Source: Aquirufa nivalisilvae (GTDB taxonomy: Bacteria; Bacteroidota; Bacteroidia; Cytophagales; Spirosomataceae). Taken from it: 64,000 nt of DNA. The notes below the pieces were generated by a model that did not search any database, was not told where the DNA came from, and saw only the letters and a list, made by a program, of their open reading frames with translations. The position numbers were made by a program, and so were the translations under genes. The stretch's first letter is position 1. Each line of letters begins with the position of its first letter. Below are positions 27,804 to 36,947 of this stretch, in pieces. The stretch lies in the NCBI RefSeq assembly GCF_004307455.1, contig NZ_SEWX01000005.1, positions 186,001 to 250,000 on the forward strand, in the 5' to 3' direction.

Positions 27804-29795
27804 ATGAAATATCGGTTAACTTTTCTTTTTCTTATTTCTTTTTTACTTCCAATTTCGATTTGGGCTCAAGTGTTAACACCTGGGTCAAATTCTGGATTTC
27901 CGGGTACTCAAAATCCTAATGATCGGAATGGCTTCCCCAATGCAGCTTCCCAAAATAATCAGGGAAAAAATAAAGGACCTCAAAAAAGTGGTCGAGCTGC
28001 CTTAGACGATTCCACGAAACAAGTCTATGGCCCGAATACCATGTATTTTGTGCATGAATCAGACATTGTCAATTCAAGAGAAATTAAGCGTAGAATAGAC
28101 ACGACGCTGACCTTGTTTCAGCGTTATTTATTCCAAGAGAAAAGTGGCTTTTTGACTGCCAATTTGGGTAATGATGGGACAGCCGTTCGACAAGTATTTT
28201 TTCAGTCACCTGGTAGTTTAGGAACTCAATTAGGGTATTCGGTATATTCTCCTTATACATTTCAAGCTGACCAAGTGCGGTATTTTAATTCCAAATCGCC
28301 TTATTCTGAAGTGGAATATAACTTAGGCGGAGGTGGTCAAACTCGTTTGAATTTTAATTTTGCTAGAAACGTAGATTCTCTTTGGAATATAGGTATTGCT
28401 CTACAAAGAATGGTAGCCGATAAAGTCTTGACAGATGCGGCATTTAAATCTGGTGAGCAAAGTTTATTGGGACAATGGGGCCTGTTATTGCATACTAATT
28501 TTCAATCTAAAAATAAGAAGTACCGCTTATTGGGACATATTAATTATTTTGATCAAGGGACGAATGATCAAGGTGGGGTTAAATTGTCAAAGACATTGAC
28601 AGCCGATGAAGCACTGAAGTACACGGATAATACAGCTATATTGTCCAATTCTCTTTCTCAATCCAATGATAAATTCATCAAGTTTCATGTTTACCATGAA
28701 TTTATAGGCTGGAAAGGTTTACAATTATTTCAAGCTTTAGATGTAGAAAACCGAACTGTGAAGTTTAGAGATAAAGCATTTCAACAATCATTAACAGATG
28801 GCTTTTATCCACGAACTTACATTCAATACATTCAGGCTCCAGCAGAAGATTCTCTTTATAATGAAAACCGTTGGTCATCTTACAGTCATCAAACAGGCTT
28901 AAAAGGAATTTACAAGCAATTTGTTTATCGGACTTACTTAAAGCAACGTTATTGGTCAGTTTACAATCCATTGAACGAGAGTAAATTAGATCGATTTGAG
29001 AATTATGTAGGTTTGTGGATTAATCAATCATTTAATCAGAATATTGATTTTACAGCGGAAGGAGAATATCTATTAGGTTCTGATTATCGATTAAAAGCAA
29101 GTTTTCAATCGCCCTTTTTTCAGGTTACGGCTCATCGAATATCTTATAGTCCAAGTATTGCAAACAATTGGGTGTATAATACCTCTTATCGTTGGAAAAA
29201 TGATTTTGCGAATATATCCATGGACGAAATCTATGGAGGGATTAATCTGAAGTCAAAATATATTTATTTTAAACCAGGTTTAACTATTCAGCGTATTTCT
29301 GATTGGATATATTTTGATTCTTTAGCCACTCCGACTCAAACTAAATCGGATATTGGAGTATTCAGAACTTCAGTGGATTTAGGAGGACAATGGAGAAAAT
29401 TTTCTTGGTTTACGAAGGTGTATGCCAACACGCAAACAGGACCCGATGTTATGCGCATGCCCAACTTGTTGATTGACGCTAACTTGGCATTGGATGTTCA
29501 ATACAAAAAGTTATTGTACGTTCAATTTGGGATAGATATTCATCATCAATCGGCCTATTTTGCGGATGCGTATCAACCTGCACTTCAACAATACCACCTT
29601 CAAAATAATTATCAAGTACCGGCTTTTGTTCAGCTTGATCCTTATGTTTCCTTGCGTATTAATCGGGTACGCTTATTTTTCAAAATGTCGCATGCCAATT
29701 ATGGCCTTCTGAACAATAATTATTACACGGCTTACCTTCATCCAGCGATGTCGCGAGTTTTTGGTTATGGGGTAAAATGGCTTTTGTTTGATTAA
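27804..29795 (+). CDS. Putative outer-membrane porin (Porin_10 type)
   Basis: The protein has 663 residues from the ATG at 27804; a GTG two codons earlier is also in frame. It starts with a signal peptide (MKYRLTFLFLISFLLPISIWAQ), followed by an Asn/Gly/Gln-rich linker (about 23-60) and then a long barrel-like region with many aromatic strands (for example FKVHFVYHEF-like and YIQYIQ segments). Length and the layout match the family annotated as putative porin in Bacteroidota. Substrate is unknown. Confidence 0.75.
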   Translation: MKYRLTFLFLISFLLPISIWAQVLTPGSNSGFPGTQNPNDRNGFPNAASQNNQGKNKGPQKSGRAALDDSTKQVYGPNTMYFVHESDIVNSREIKRRIDTTLTLFQRYLFQEKSGFLTANLGNDGTAVRQVFFQSPGSLGTQLGYSVYSPYTFQADQVRYFNSKSPYSEVEYNLGGGGQTRLNFNFARNVDSLWNIGIALQRMVADKVLTDAAFKSGEQSLLGQWGLLLHTNFQSKNKKYRLLGHINYFDQGTNDQGGVKLSKTLTADEALKYTDNTAILSNSLSQSNDKFIKFHVYHEFIGWKGLQLFQALDVENRTVKFRDKAFQQSLTDGFYPRTYIQYIQAPAEDSLYNENRWSSYSHQTGLKGIYKQFVYRTYLKQRYWSVYNPLNESKLDRFENYVGLWINQSFNQNIDFTAEGEYLLGSDYRLKASFQSPFFQVTAHRISYSPSIANNWVYNTSYRWKNDFANISMDEIYGGINLKSKYIYFKPGLTIQRISDWIYFDSLATPTQTKSDIGVFRTSVDLGGQWRKFSWFTKVYANTQTGPDVMRMPNLLIDANLALDVQYKKLLYVQFGIDIHHQSAYFADAYQPALQQYHLQNNYQVPAFVQLDPYVSLRINRVRLFFKMSHANYGLLNNNYYTAYLHPAMSRVFGYGVKWLLFD

Positions 29796-29968
29796 AAATC
29801 ACCTTCAGAAATCCAAAATAACAATCCTACAAATGTGGGGAAAAAGTGAGGACGCCATATTCCTTCCTCGCTCCAAATGAATTTCTTTTTTACTGATTTT
29901 ACCTACATTTTCAGCACAACAAGCTCCCATTTTTTCATTAGATTTACCTAGTTAAACATTGAAAATAC

Positions 29969-30508
29969 ATGACAACAATTTCTCGTAGAGAATGGGTCAA
30001 GGGAATGGCCTTAGCCACCTTAGGTACGGTAGTATTTTACGACCTTTCGGCTCAAAAAATTCCGGTAAAACAGACATCGGAGAAATCTAAACCTTGGACT
30101 TCGAAACAAGACCAACAACTGAATGAATGGGTGGGAGTTATCATCCCTGAATCTACAATTCCTGGAGCGGTAAGTTTAGGAGTTCCCGTGTTTATAAAAA
30201 CTATGTTGGATGATTGCTACGAAATTTCTGCACAAGCTACTTTCCGAAAAGTAGTGGATGGATTTACCGATTCATTTGAATCCTATGCAAAAAAACCTTG
30301 GACTCAAGCTAGCCAAGCAGAAAAAGAGCAATTCCTTTTTGCTATGGCTCAGGGTAATCTTGGAGCTGATGCACAAAAAGCCATGTCAACCCTAAAAGGA
30401 TTAACTATTCAGGGTTATACTTCCTCGGAAGAAATTATGGTCAAATACTATCATTATGTCATGGCACCAGGCTTTTTTAACGGCTGTGCTCCTGTCAAAA
30501 AATCATAA
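29969..30508 (+). CDS. Gluconate 2-dehydrogenase subunit 3-like protein, Tat-exported
   Basis: The 179-residue protein carries a twin-arginine signal (SRREWVKG at 5-12 followed by a hydrophobic stretch). The rest resembles the small gamma subunit of membrane-bound gluconate 2-dehydrogenase, which helps export and stabilise the flavoprotein subunit. The predicted flavoprotein (GMC oxidoreductase) is encoded 10 bp downstream, so the pair forms one enzyme folded in the cytoplasm and exported together. No cytochrome c subunit gene is adjacent. Confidence 0.82.
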   Translation: MTTISRREWVKGMALATLGTVVFYDLSAQKIPVKQTSEKSKPWTSKQDQQLNEWVGVIIPESTIPGAVSLGVPVFIKTMLDDCYEISAQATFRKVVDGFTDSFESYAKKPWTQASQAEKEQFLFAMAQGNLGADAQKAMSTLKGLTIQGYTSSEEIMVKYYHYVMAPGFFNGCAPVKKS

Positions 30509-30518
30509 GCTTATAGCA

Positions 30519-32228
30519 ATGAACTATTTAACAAATACTGAAAAACGCACCTATGGTGCTATTGTCATTGGATCAGGAATGGCAGGAGGATGGGCTGCCA
30601 AAGAATTTTGTGAGAAAGGTATCAAAACATTGGTTTTGGAAAGAGGAAGAAAAGTAACTCACAACGAAGATTATCCTACCACCTTAATGTCTCCTTGGGA
30701 ATTTCCCCACCGTGGTCGATTGACGGATGAAGAAATCAAGGAAAATCCCATCATTTCCAAATGTTATGCATTCAGGGAAGATGCCAAGCATTTTTTTGTG
30801 AAAGATAAAGAACATCCTTATGAACAAGATAAGCCTTTTGACTGGATTCGGGGTTATCAAGTAGGAGGGAAATCTCTTTTATGGGCTAGACAAACACAGC
30901 GTTGGTCTCAATTGGATTTTGATGGACCTGCGCGAGATGGTTTTGCGACCCCTTGGCCAATAACCTATAAAGAATTAGATCCTTGGTATTCCCATGTAGA
31001 GAAATTTGCAGGGATTTCAGGAAATAAAGATGGCTTAGATGCACTTCCTGATGGGGAGTTTTTGCCACCTCATGAATTGACTTGTGTTGAAAAGCACTTT
31101 CAAAAGGAAATTAAACGTCTATATAATGACCGTCATGTGATTATTGGTCGATGTGCGCATTTAACTCAACCTCAGGATATTCACTATCAACAAGGCCGAG
31201 CACAATGTCTAGGGAGAAATTTGTGTCAAAGGGGATGTCCTTATGGGGGCTATTTTTCAGCCAATGCATCGACTTTACCTTGGGCTGCTAAAACGGGTAA
31301 TATGACTTTACGTCCTGATTCGGTGGTGCATTCTATCATTTATGACGAGAAGAAACAAAAAGCTGTTGGTGTTCGTGTGGTTGATGCTCATACTAAAGAA
31401 ATGGTTGAATATTATGCCAAAGTGATTTTTGTTACTGCAGCGGCTTTAAATACCAATTTGATTTTATTGAATTCAACTTCACATCGTTTCCCGAATGGCC
31501 TTGGAAATGATTCTGGTTTATTAGGTACACATATTGCTTTTCATAATTACCGTGCCTCTATTTCAGCTGAATATGAAGGTTATTTGGATTATAAAACGGA
31601 AGGTGGACGCCCTAATTCTGGGTATATTCCTCGTTTCCGTAATTTGTATAAGCAAGAAACCAATTTCCTACGTGGCTATGCGGCCGGTATGAATGCAGGA
31701 AGAGGTTCAAGTACTGATCGGGAAGGTTTAGGGGAAAGCTTGAAAAATTCCTTATTAAACCCCAAAATGAATCAAATGTGGTATGCGGGCTCACACATGA
31801 TGGGAGAGACCATACCGAAAGAATCCAATAAAGTCACACTGGATAAGTTGAAAAAAGATGAGAATGGCATGCCAATTTTGCATGTTAATGTAGCTTATGA
31901 TGACAATGATGATAAAATGGTGCAAGATTTTATCGACCAGTTTACGGAAATGTACACCAAAGCTGGTTTTAAAAACATTCGCCATCGGGATACCAAACAA
32001 GCACCAGGTTTAGATATTCATGAAATGGGTGGAGTTAGAATGGGGGCTGATGCTAAAACATCATTGCTGAATAAATGGAACCAAATGCATCATGTGAAAA
32101 ATGTGTTTGTAACAGATGGTGCTAGCATGACTTCAACATCAACTCAAAACCCATCCTTAACCTACATGGCTTTTACTGCAAGAGCCGTGGATTATGCTGT
32201 CAAAGAAATGAAAAAGGGAAATTTGTAA
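30519..32228 (+). CDS. GMC-family FAD oxidoreductase (gluconate dehydrogenase-like large subunit)
   Basis: From the ATG at 30519 the protein has 569 residues. The FAD-binding motif GSGMAGG (18-24) lies near the N-terminus, with LVLERGRK after it, and the C-terminal GMC signature region is DGASMTSTSTQNPSLTYMA. It also has a cysteine-containing NLCQRGCPYGG segment in the middle. Members oxidise sugars or sugar acids and pass electrons on. It has no own signal peptide, consistent with hitchhiker export through its Tat-tagged partner. A longer reading frame upstream overlaps the partner gene and is not used. Confidence 0.87.
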   Translation: MNYLTNTEKRTYGAIVIGSGMAGGWAAKEFCEKGIKTLVLERGRKVTHNEDYPTTLMSPWEFPHRGRLTDEEIKENPIISKCYAFREDAKHFFVKDKEHPYEQDKPFDWIRGYQVGGKSLLWARQTQRWSQLDFDGPARDGFATPWPITYKELDPWYSHVEKFAGISGNKDGLDALPDGEFLPPHELTCVEKHFQKEIKRLYNDRHVIIGRCAHLTQPQDIHYQQGRAQCLGRNLCQRGCPYGGYFSANASTLPWAAKTGNMTLRPDSVVHSIIYDEKKQKAVGVRVVDAHTKEMVEYYAKVIFVTAAALNTNLILLNSTSHRFPNGLGNDSGLLGTHIAFHNYRASISAEYEGYLDYKTEGGRPNSGYIPRFRNLYKQETNFLRGYAAGMNAGRGSSTDREGLGESLKNSLLNPKMNQMWYAGSHMMGETIPKESNKVTLDKLKKDENGMPILHVNVAYDDNDDKMVQDFIDQFTEMYTKAGFKNIRHRDTKQAPGLDIHEMGGVRMGADAKTSLLNKWNQMHHVKNVFVTDGASMTSTSTQNPSLTYMAFTARAVDYAVKEMKKGNL

Positions 32229-32234
32229 GACAGT

Positions 32235-35153
32235 ATGAAATCATTTTTAAGGCAGACAGCGGAACACCTCATAACCCAACATGGTTTTGATGAATTACGT
32301 GAAGTGGCCATTGTGATGCCATCTCAACGTGGAGCGCTTTACCTTAAAACACAATTGGCTCAGTTAGGAGAAAGACCTTTTCTTTCCCCTAAAATTATGA
32401 CCATTGAGGAGTTTGCTCTGCAAATGACTGATTCTGAGCTTATGGATCCCATTTCCTTATTGATGGAAGCTTTTGCTTGTTTTAAGGAAGTAGATCAGCA
32501 AGTGGATTTTGATCGATTTGTTTCATGGGGTCAATTAATGTTGAAGGATTTTGATGTATTAGATCTTTATTTAGTTGACCCTGTACAGTTATTTTCTTTT
32601 TTATCGGAAGCCAAATCACTGGAGCGTTGGGGACAAGAATATGGCGAAGATCATCCTGAAAAATTCATCACAGAAAATACTAAAGCATATTTTCAGCTTT
32701 ATGATTATTTGCTGGAAGTTTATTTGCGACTTAAAAGCCGTCTGGAATCGCTTGGTTTAGTGTACCGAGGCATGGCATATCGTAGATTGGTTGAGAATTT
32801 AGAAAAGGGTATTGCCCTCACTAAAAAGTTCAAAAAAATATATTTTGTCGGATTTAATGCATTGTCCAAAGCAGAAGAGGAGATTATCCGGTTATTATTG
32901 AAACAAGGTTTAGCTGAAACACTTTGGGATGCCGATGAATATTATGTGAAAAACAAATTTCATAGGGCTGGCAATTGGTTGAGAAACTATGCTCATCCAG
33001 CTTCTCAAGATTATTTAGCACGTGGGCCTTTCCTTTGGATGGGAAAACATTTGTTGGAAGACCCTAAAAAAGTACAAATTTTAGGCGTCGCCAATCCATC
33101 TGCTCAGATTTATGTGGCCATGGAGGCGATTCGTCAATGGGCTTATACAAATGGAGATCAAGAACAGGTTGCTTTGGTACTGGGAGACGAGTCTCTTTTG
33201 GATCAAGTGACCCAATATATCGGTGAGTTCAAAGATAGACTAAACATCACCATGGGCTTTTCCATCAAAAAAACACAGGTGTTTTCTTTGATTACCTTAT
33301 GGTGGGAATTGACTCAAAGGGGACTAGATGGACGATATCCTATGTCGCATTTTATGAAACTTTGGAACCACCCATTAGTTCAAGTTTATGTGAAATACTG
33401 GTCCAAACAGAATCCAATAGTAGATAGTCAATTGCTCCAGTCAAAATTGGGTACTGATAGTTTATATGTGTCCTTTGAAACGATTAAAGCGATCAATATT
33501 CCTTTACTACATCATGTTTTAGTTAATGTCGAATCTGATTTTTCTGAAATATTAGGGCATATCAAAGGATTTATAAATCAAATTTTACGTGCATATCCTG
33601 CTAATGAATGGGATGAAGAAGCTCAAGCCATTCAACAAGCATTTGATGTTTGCGAAACGTTGGAGACTTCCATGCAAGATCGATCTCCCATTTCATTTAA
33701 AAGTGGGAAAATTTTGTTAATGCAATTACTGCAACAGCAAAAGTTGACTTTTGAGGGACCAGATCATAGTTCCCGAACCTTGCATGTCATGGGTTTACTG
33801 GAAACAAGAACCTTGGATTTTGACCGTGTAATCATTCTGTCATTGAATGAAGGTTCATTACCAGGAACAAGAAAGCGAGAAAGCTTGATCCCAACGGACA
33901 TAGCCAACATGTCCTATTTTTTACTTCCAACTTTTACTCAGGCAGATGCCGTTACGTCTTACCACTTTTATCGATTATTGCAGCGAGCACAAGAAGTAAT
34001 ACTCTGTTATGTACAACCTTCCGAAAAATCGAACATCAAGGAAATGAGTCGTTTCATCAAGCAAATTCGATTTGATTGGAAAAAGAAGAATCCTAATCTG
34101 ATTTTGGAAGAGCCCATATTGCAATTAGGTCAACCAAAAGTGCAGCGAGAAGAGCATGTGAACCGAATTGAAAAAACGGGGGATATGCGGCAAAAGATCA
34201 AAGATGGACTTCAAAAAAGAGGCTTATCTGCATCCTCTGTGTCTATGTTGATGACCTGTTCTATGAAATATTATTTCTCTCAAATAGTGGGCTTGCGAGA
34301 TGAAAAACAGAGTGACGATGATATGGGTGCTGATGTTTTTGGGACTTGGATTCATAAAGTTTTAGAAATCATCGATTCTGAAATAATTGAAAAATATCAA
34401 GGGAACTTGGACCAAGTGGATTGGAACGATAAAATCAACCATTTGGATGATTATTTGAATCAGGCCATTCGAGAAATAGAGAAAGAAAAAGGGGTATTTG
34501 AATTAGAGAAAGGCTTTAATTATGTGTTGAAGGAAGTTGCCAAAACGATTTTAGAAAATTATTTGCAAGCTTCACCGCAGTGGGAAAGCCAAGCTATTGA
34601 ACTTTTAGTTGTGGAGGGAAGTTTAGAGACCATGGTTAATATTTCGGTCGATGGAGAAACTTGGCCTGTAAAAATTAAAGGAAGAATAGACCGAATGGAT
34701 CGCTTGGGTACCAATACTATTCGGATTATTGATTACAAAACGGGTAAAGTAGAGCAAAAGGATTTAAAGATTGGAGAAGATCTTATGTCGGAATTAACTT
34801 CCGAAGATATTAAGGAAAAGCTTTTTCAATTGTGGTTATATAAGTTTTTATTGGGTACAGAATTGCTTAAACCAAGCGAAGAGCGAGTCGACTATTTGAA
34901 GCAAATCCAAACAGAGAATATTCAAATTCAGCCAGGTATCATTTCATTTAGAAATTTGGGCCCAAAAGTTTTAACAGAGAATATTGAATTTAGTGAGAAT
35001 CAACCTTTAGTTGCATTTTTGAAAGAATCAGAACAATTGGTTTCGCATTGGGTTCAGAGATTAATAGATCCATTAGCCCCTTTTGAGAAAACAGCTAATT
35101 TAGAAGATTGCCAGTATTGCGACTTTAAAGGGATTTGTCACCGCGAGGTATAG
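32235..35153 (+). CDS. AddB-like helicase-nuclease subunit with C-terminal PD-(D/E)XK nuclease
   Basis: The 972-residue protein resembles the AddB subunit of the AddAB double-strand-break resection complex. The C-terminal nuclease domain has an IKGRIDRMD...RIIDYKTG core (about 810-840), and the Fe-S cysteines typical of AddB are present: one near residue 673 (MTCSMKYYF) and three near 959, 962 and 968 (CQYCDFKGIC). The N-terminus (VIVMPSQRGALYLK-like) lacks a recognisable Walker A motif, as often seen in Bacteroidota homologs. No addA gene is in the window. It starts 6 bp after the GMC gene. Confidence 0.82.
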   Translation: MKSFLRQTAEHLITQHGFDELREVAIVMPSQRGALYLKTQLAQLGERPFLSPKIMTIEEFALQMTDSELMDPISLLMEAFACFKEVDQQVDFDRFVSWGQLMLKDFDVLDLYLVDPVQLFSFLSEAKSLERWGQEYGEDHPEKFITENTKAYFQLYDYLLEVYLRLKSRLESLGLVYRGMAYRRLVENLEKGIALTKKFKKIYFVGFNALSKAEEEIIRLLLKQGLAETLWDADEYYVKNKFHRAGNWLRNYAHPASQDYLARGPFLWMGKHLLEDPKKVQILGVANPSAQIYVAMEAIRQWAYTNGDQEQVALVLGDESLLDQVTQYIGEFKDRLNITMGFSIKKTQVFSLITLWWELTQRGLDGRYPMSHFMKLWNHPLVQVYVKYWSKQNPIVDSQLLQSKLGTDSLYVSFETIKAINIPLLHHVLVNVESDFSEILGHIKGFINQILRAYPANEWDEEAQAIQQAFDVCETLETSMQDRSPISFKSGKILLMQLLQQQKLTFEGPDHSSRTLHVMGLLETRTLDFDRVIILSLNEGSLPGTRKRESLIPTDIANMSYFLLPTFTQADAVTSYHFYRLLQRAQEVILCYVQPSEKSNIKEMSRFIKQIRFDWKKKNPNLILEEPILQLGQPKVQREEHVNRIEKTGDMRQKIKDGLQKRGLSASSVSMLMTCSMKYYFSQIVGLRDEKQSDDDMGADVFGTWIHKVLEIIDSEIIEKYQGNLDQVDWNDKINHLDDYLNQAIREIEKEKGVFELEKGFNYVLKEVAKTILENYLQASPQWESQAIELLVVEGSLETMVNISVDGETWPVKIKGRIDRMDRLGTNTIRIIDYKTGKVEQKDLKIGEDLMSELTSEDIKEKLFQLWLYKFLLGTELLKPSEERVDYLKQIQTENIQIQPGIISFRNLGPKVLTENIEFSENQPLVAFLKESEQLVSHWVQRLIDPLAPFEKTANLEDCQYCDFKGICHREV

Positions 35154-35217
35154 GTTTTTTTATTAAGGAAATAAATGCCTTAAATTTGATTTTTATTGAC
35201 ACATTTAGAAAAATAAT

Positions 35218-35502
35218 ATGACATTTCAAGACATCAACGATCGAATTGCTACCATGGCTGCACAAAAAGGCGGCTTAGGCGTATCATTTAAGTTTGCTTT
35301 TCCAGAAGGAATCATTGTGGTAAAAAATGACGGAACAGTAACGAATGAAAATGAAGAAGCTGATTGTACTATTTCTGCCACTGTAGAAAATTTCAGTAAA
35401 GTGATGTCGGGCGACTTAAACCCGATGATGGCTGTCATGACCGGGAAAATCAAGATTTCTGGAGATATGTCGGTGGCAATGAAATTACAAAACTTGCTAT
35501 AA
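35218..35502 (+). CDS. SCP2 sterol-binding-domain-like protein
   Basis: The 94-residue cytoplasmic protein consists of one SCP2-like lipid-binding domain: the middle strand pattern ADCTISATVENFSKVMSGDLNP and GKIKISGDMSVAMKLQNLL are characteristic. It may bind a hydrophobic ligand; the ligand is unknown. Its TAA overlaps the mnmE ATG by one base (TAATG), so the genes are translationally coupled. A TAAATTTG box at 35181-35188 may be its -7 element. Confidence 0.8.
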   Translation: MTFQDINDRIATMAAQKGGLGVSFKFAFPEGIIVVKNDGTVTNENEEADCTISATVENFSKVMSGDLNPMMAVMTGKIKISGDMSVAMKLQNLL

Positions 35503-36866
35503 TGGATTTTAAGGATACAATTATTGCCCTAGCTACACCTTTGGGTGTAGGTGCTATTGGTGTCATTCGCTTGTCGGGTGATCAGGCCATTACATGGGTT
35601 AATGAGGTATTCCCAAACAAAGATTTATCCAAACAAGCTCCACATACTTTACACTATGGACGTATTGAGTCCAACGGAAGAGTCTATGATGAGGTAGTGA
35701 TTAGTTTATACAAAGGCCCTAAGTCATATACCAAAGAGGATGTTATTGAGATTTCTTGCCATGGTTCGCCCTATATTCAAGAAAGTATCATTCAATTATT
35801 TGTGGAAAAAGGAGCTAGATTAGCTAGAGCGGGGGAATTCACACAAAGAGCCTTTTTGAATGGAGCATTTGATTTAGCTCAAGCAGAAGCGGTAGCGGAT
35901 GTTATTGCCGCTGACTCAGCCGCAGCTACTTCTGCAGCCTTGCATCAATTGCGGGGAGGCTTTTCGCAAGAATTGGCTGCTTTGCGCGAGGAACTAATCC
36001 ATTTTGCATCATTGATTGAACTGGAGTTGGATTTTGGTGAGGAAGATGTAGAATTTGCGGATCGCCAAGATTTGGAGGATTTGGTAATCAAGCTGTTAGA
36101 TAAAGTAAGGCCTTTGGTAGCTAGTTTTAAGGCGGGAAATGCCATTAAAAACGGCGTAGCTACTGTGATTGTTGGAAAACCCAATGCTGGTAAATCCACC
36201 TTGTTAAATGCCTTATTAAAAGAGGAGAGAGCCATCGTGTCTGATATTGCAGGAACTACCCGAGATAGTTTGGAAGATGAGTGGGTATTAGGTGGTATTC
36301 GATTCCGCTTGGTAGATACGGCAGGACTGCGAGATACAACAGATTTGATAGAAGCCCAAGGAGTTCAACGAACGCAAGCTTGGGTAAAGAAGGCTCAAGT
36401 GATTTTATATGTGGTGGATGTGAGTGTGGATAAACCAGAGGACATTCGAGCTACTTTGTTGGAGATGGCTGAATTAGACATCCCCTTGATTTTGGTATTA
36501 AACAAAGTCGATGAGAACCAACCTGCCATTGCAGATTGGGAAGCGATGGGTTTTCCTACCGTTGCCATTTCGGCCAAATTTGGTCAAGGATTGGCGGATT
36601 TTGAGCAAACATTATTGGATGTAGTTGGTTTAAATCAAGTGTCCAACTCAGGAACGATGGTTACCAATTTGCGCCATTACGAGAAATTAAAGCAGACGCA
36701 GGAAACCTTGGAAGAGGTTTTAGCTGCTTTAAAAATTAATTTAACAGGAGATTTAATTGCTCAGGACTTACGGTATGCCTTACACCACTTAGGCGAAATC
36801 ACAGGGGCCATCTCCAACGACGACCTATTGAAAAACATCTTTGGGAAGTTTTGTATTGGGAAGTGA
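35502..36866 (+). CDS. mnmE: tRNA modification GTPase MnmE
   Basis: MnmE with MnmG installs the cmnm5 group on U34 of several tRNAs, complementing the MnmA thiolation encoded elsewhere in this window. The 454 residues show the N-terminal tetrahydrofolate-binding domain (IALATPLGVGAIGVIRLSG at the start), a helical domain, an inserted G domain with P-loop GKPNAGKST near 225, DTAG, and NKVD, and the obligatory C-terminal FCIGK with its catalytic cysteine. Start is ATG overlapping the upstream stop by one base. Confidence 0.97.
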   Translation: MDFKDTIIALATPLGVGAIGVIRLSGDQAITWVNEVFPNKDLSKQAPHTLHYGRIESNGRVYDEVVISLYKGPKSYTKEDVIEISCHGSPYIQESIIQLFVEKGARLARAGEFTQRAFLNGAFDLAQAEAVADVIAADSAAATSAALHQLRGGFSQELAALREELIHFASLIELELDFGEEDVEFADRQDLEDLVIKLLDKVRPLVASFKAGNAIKNGVATVIVGKPNAGKSTLLNALLKEERAIVSDIAGTTRDSLEDEWVLGGIRFRLVDTAGLRDTTDLIEAQGVQRTQAWVKKAQVILYVVDVSVDKPEDIRATLLEMAELDIPLILVLNKVDENQPAIADWEAMGFPTVAISAKFGQGLADFEQTLLDVVGLNQVSNSGTMVTNLRHYEKLKQTQETLEEVLAALKINLTGDLIAQDLRYALHHLGEITGAISNDDLLKNIFGKFCIGK

Positions 36867-36947
36867 TTTTATAAGTAAGATTCTTGATGTTTGGTATATC
36901 TATGCAAATTTTAATACTTGCAAATTAATTCTAGGATTCAAATTATT

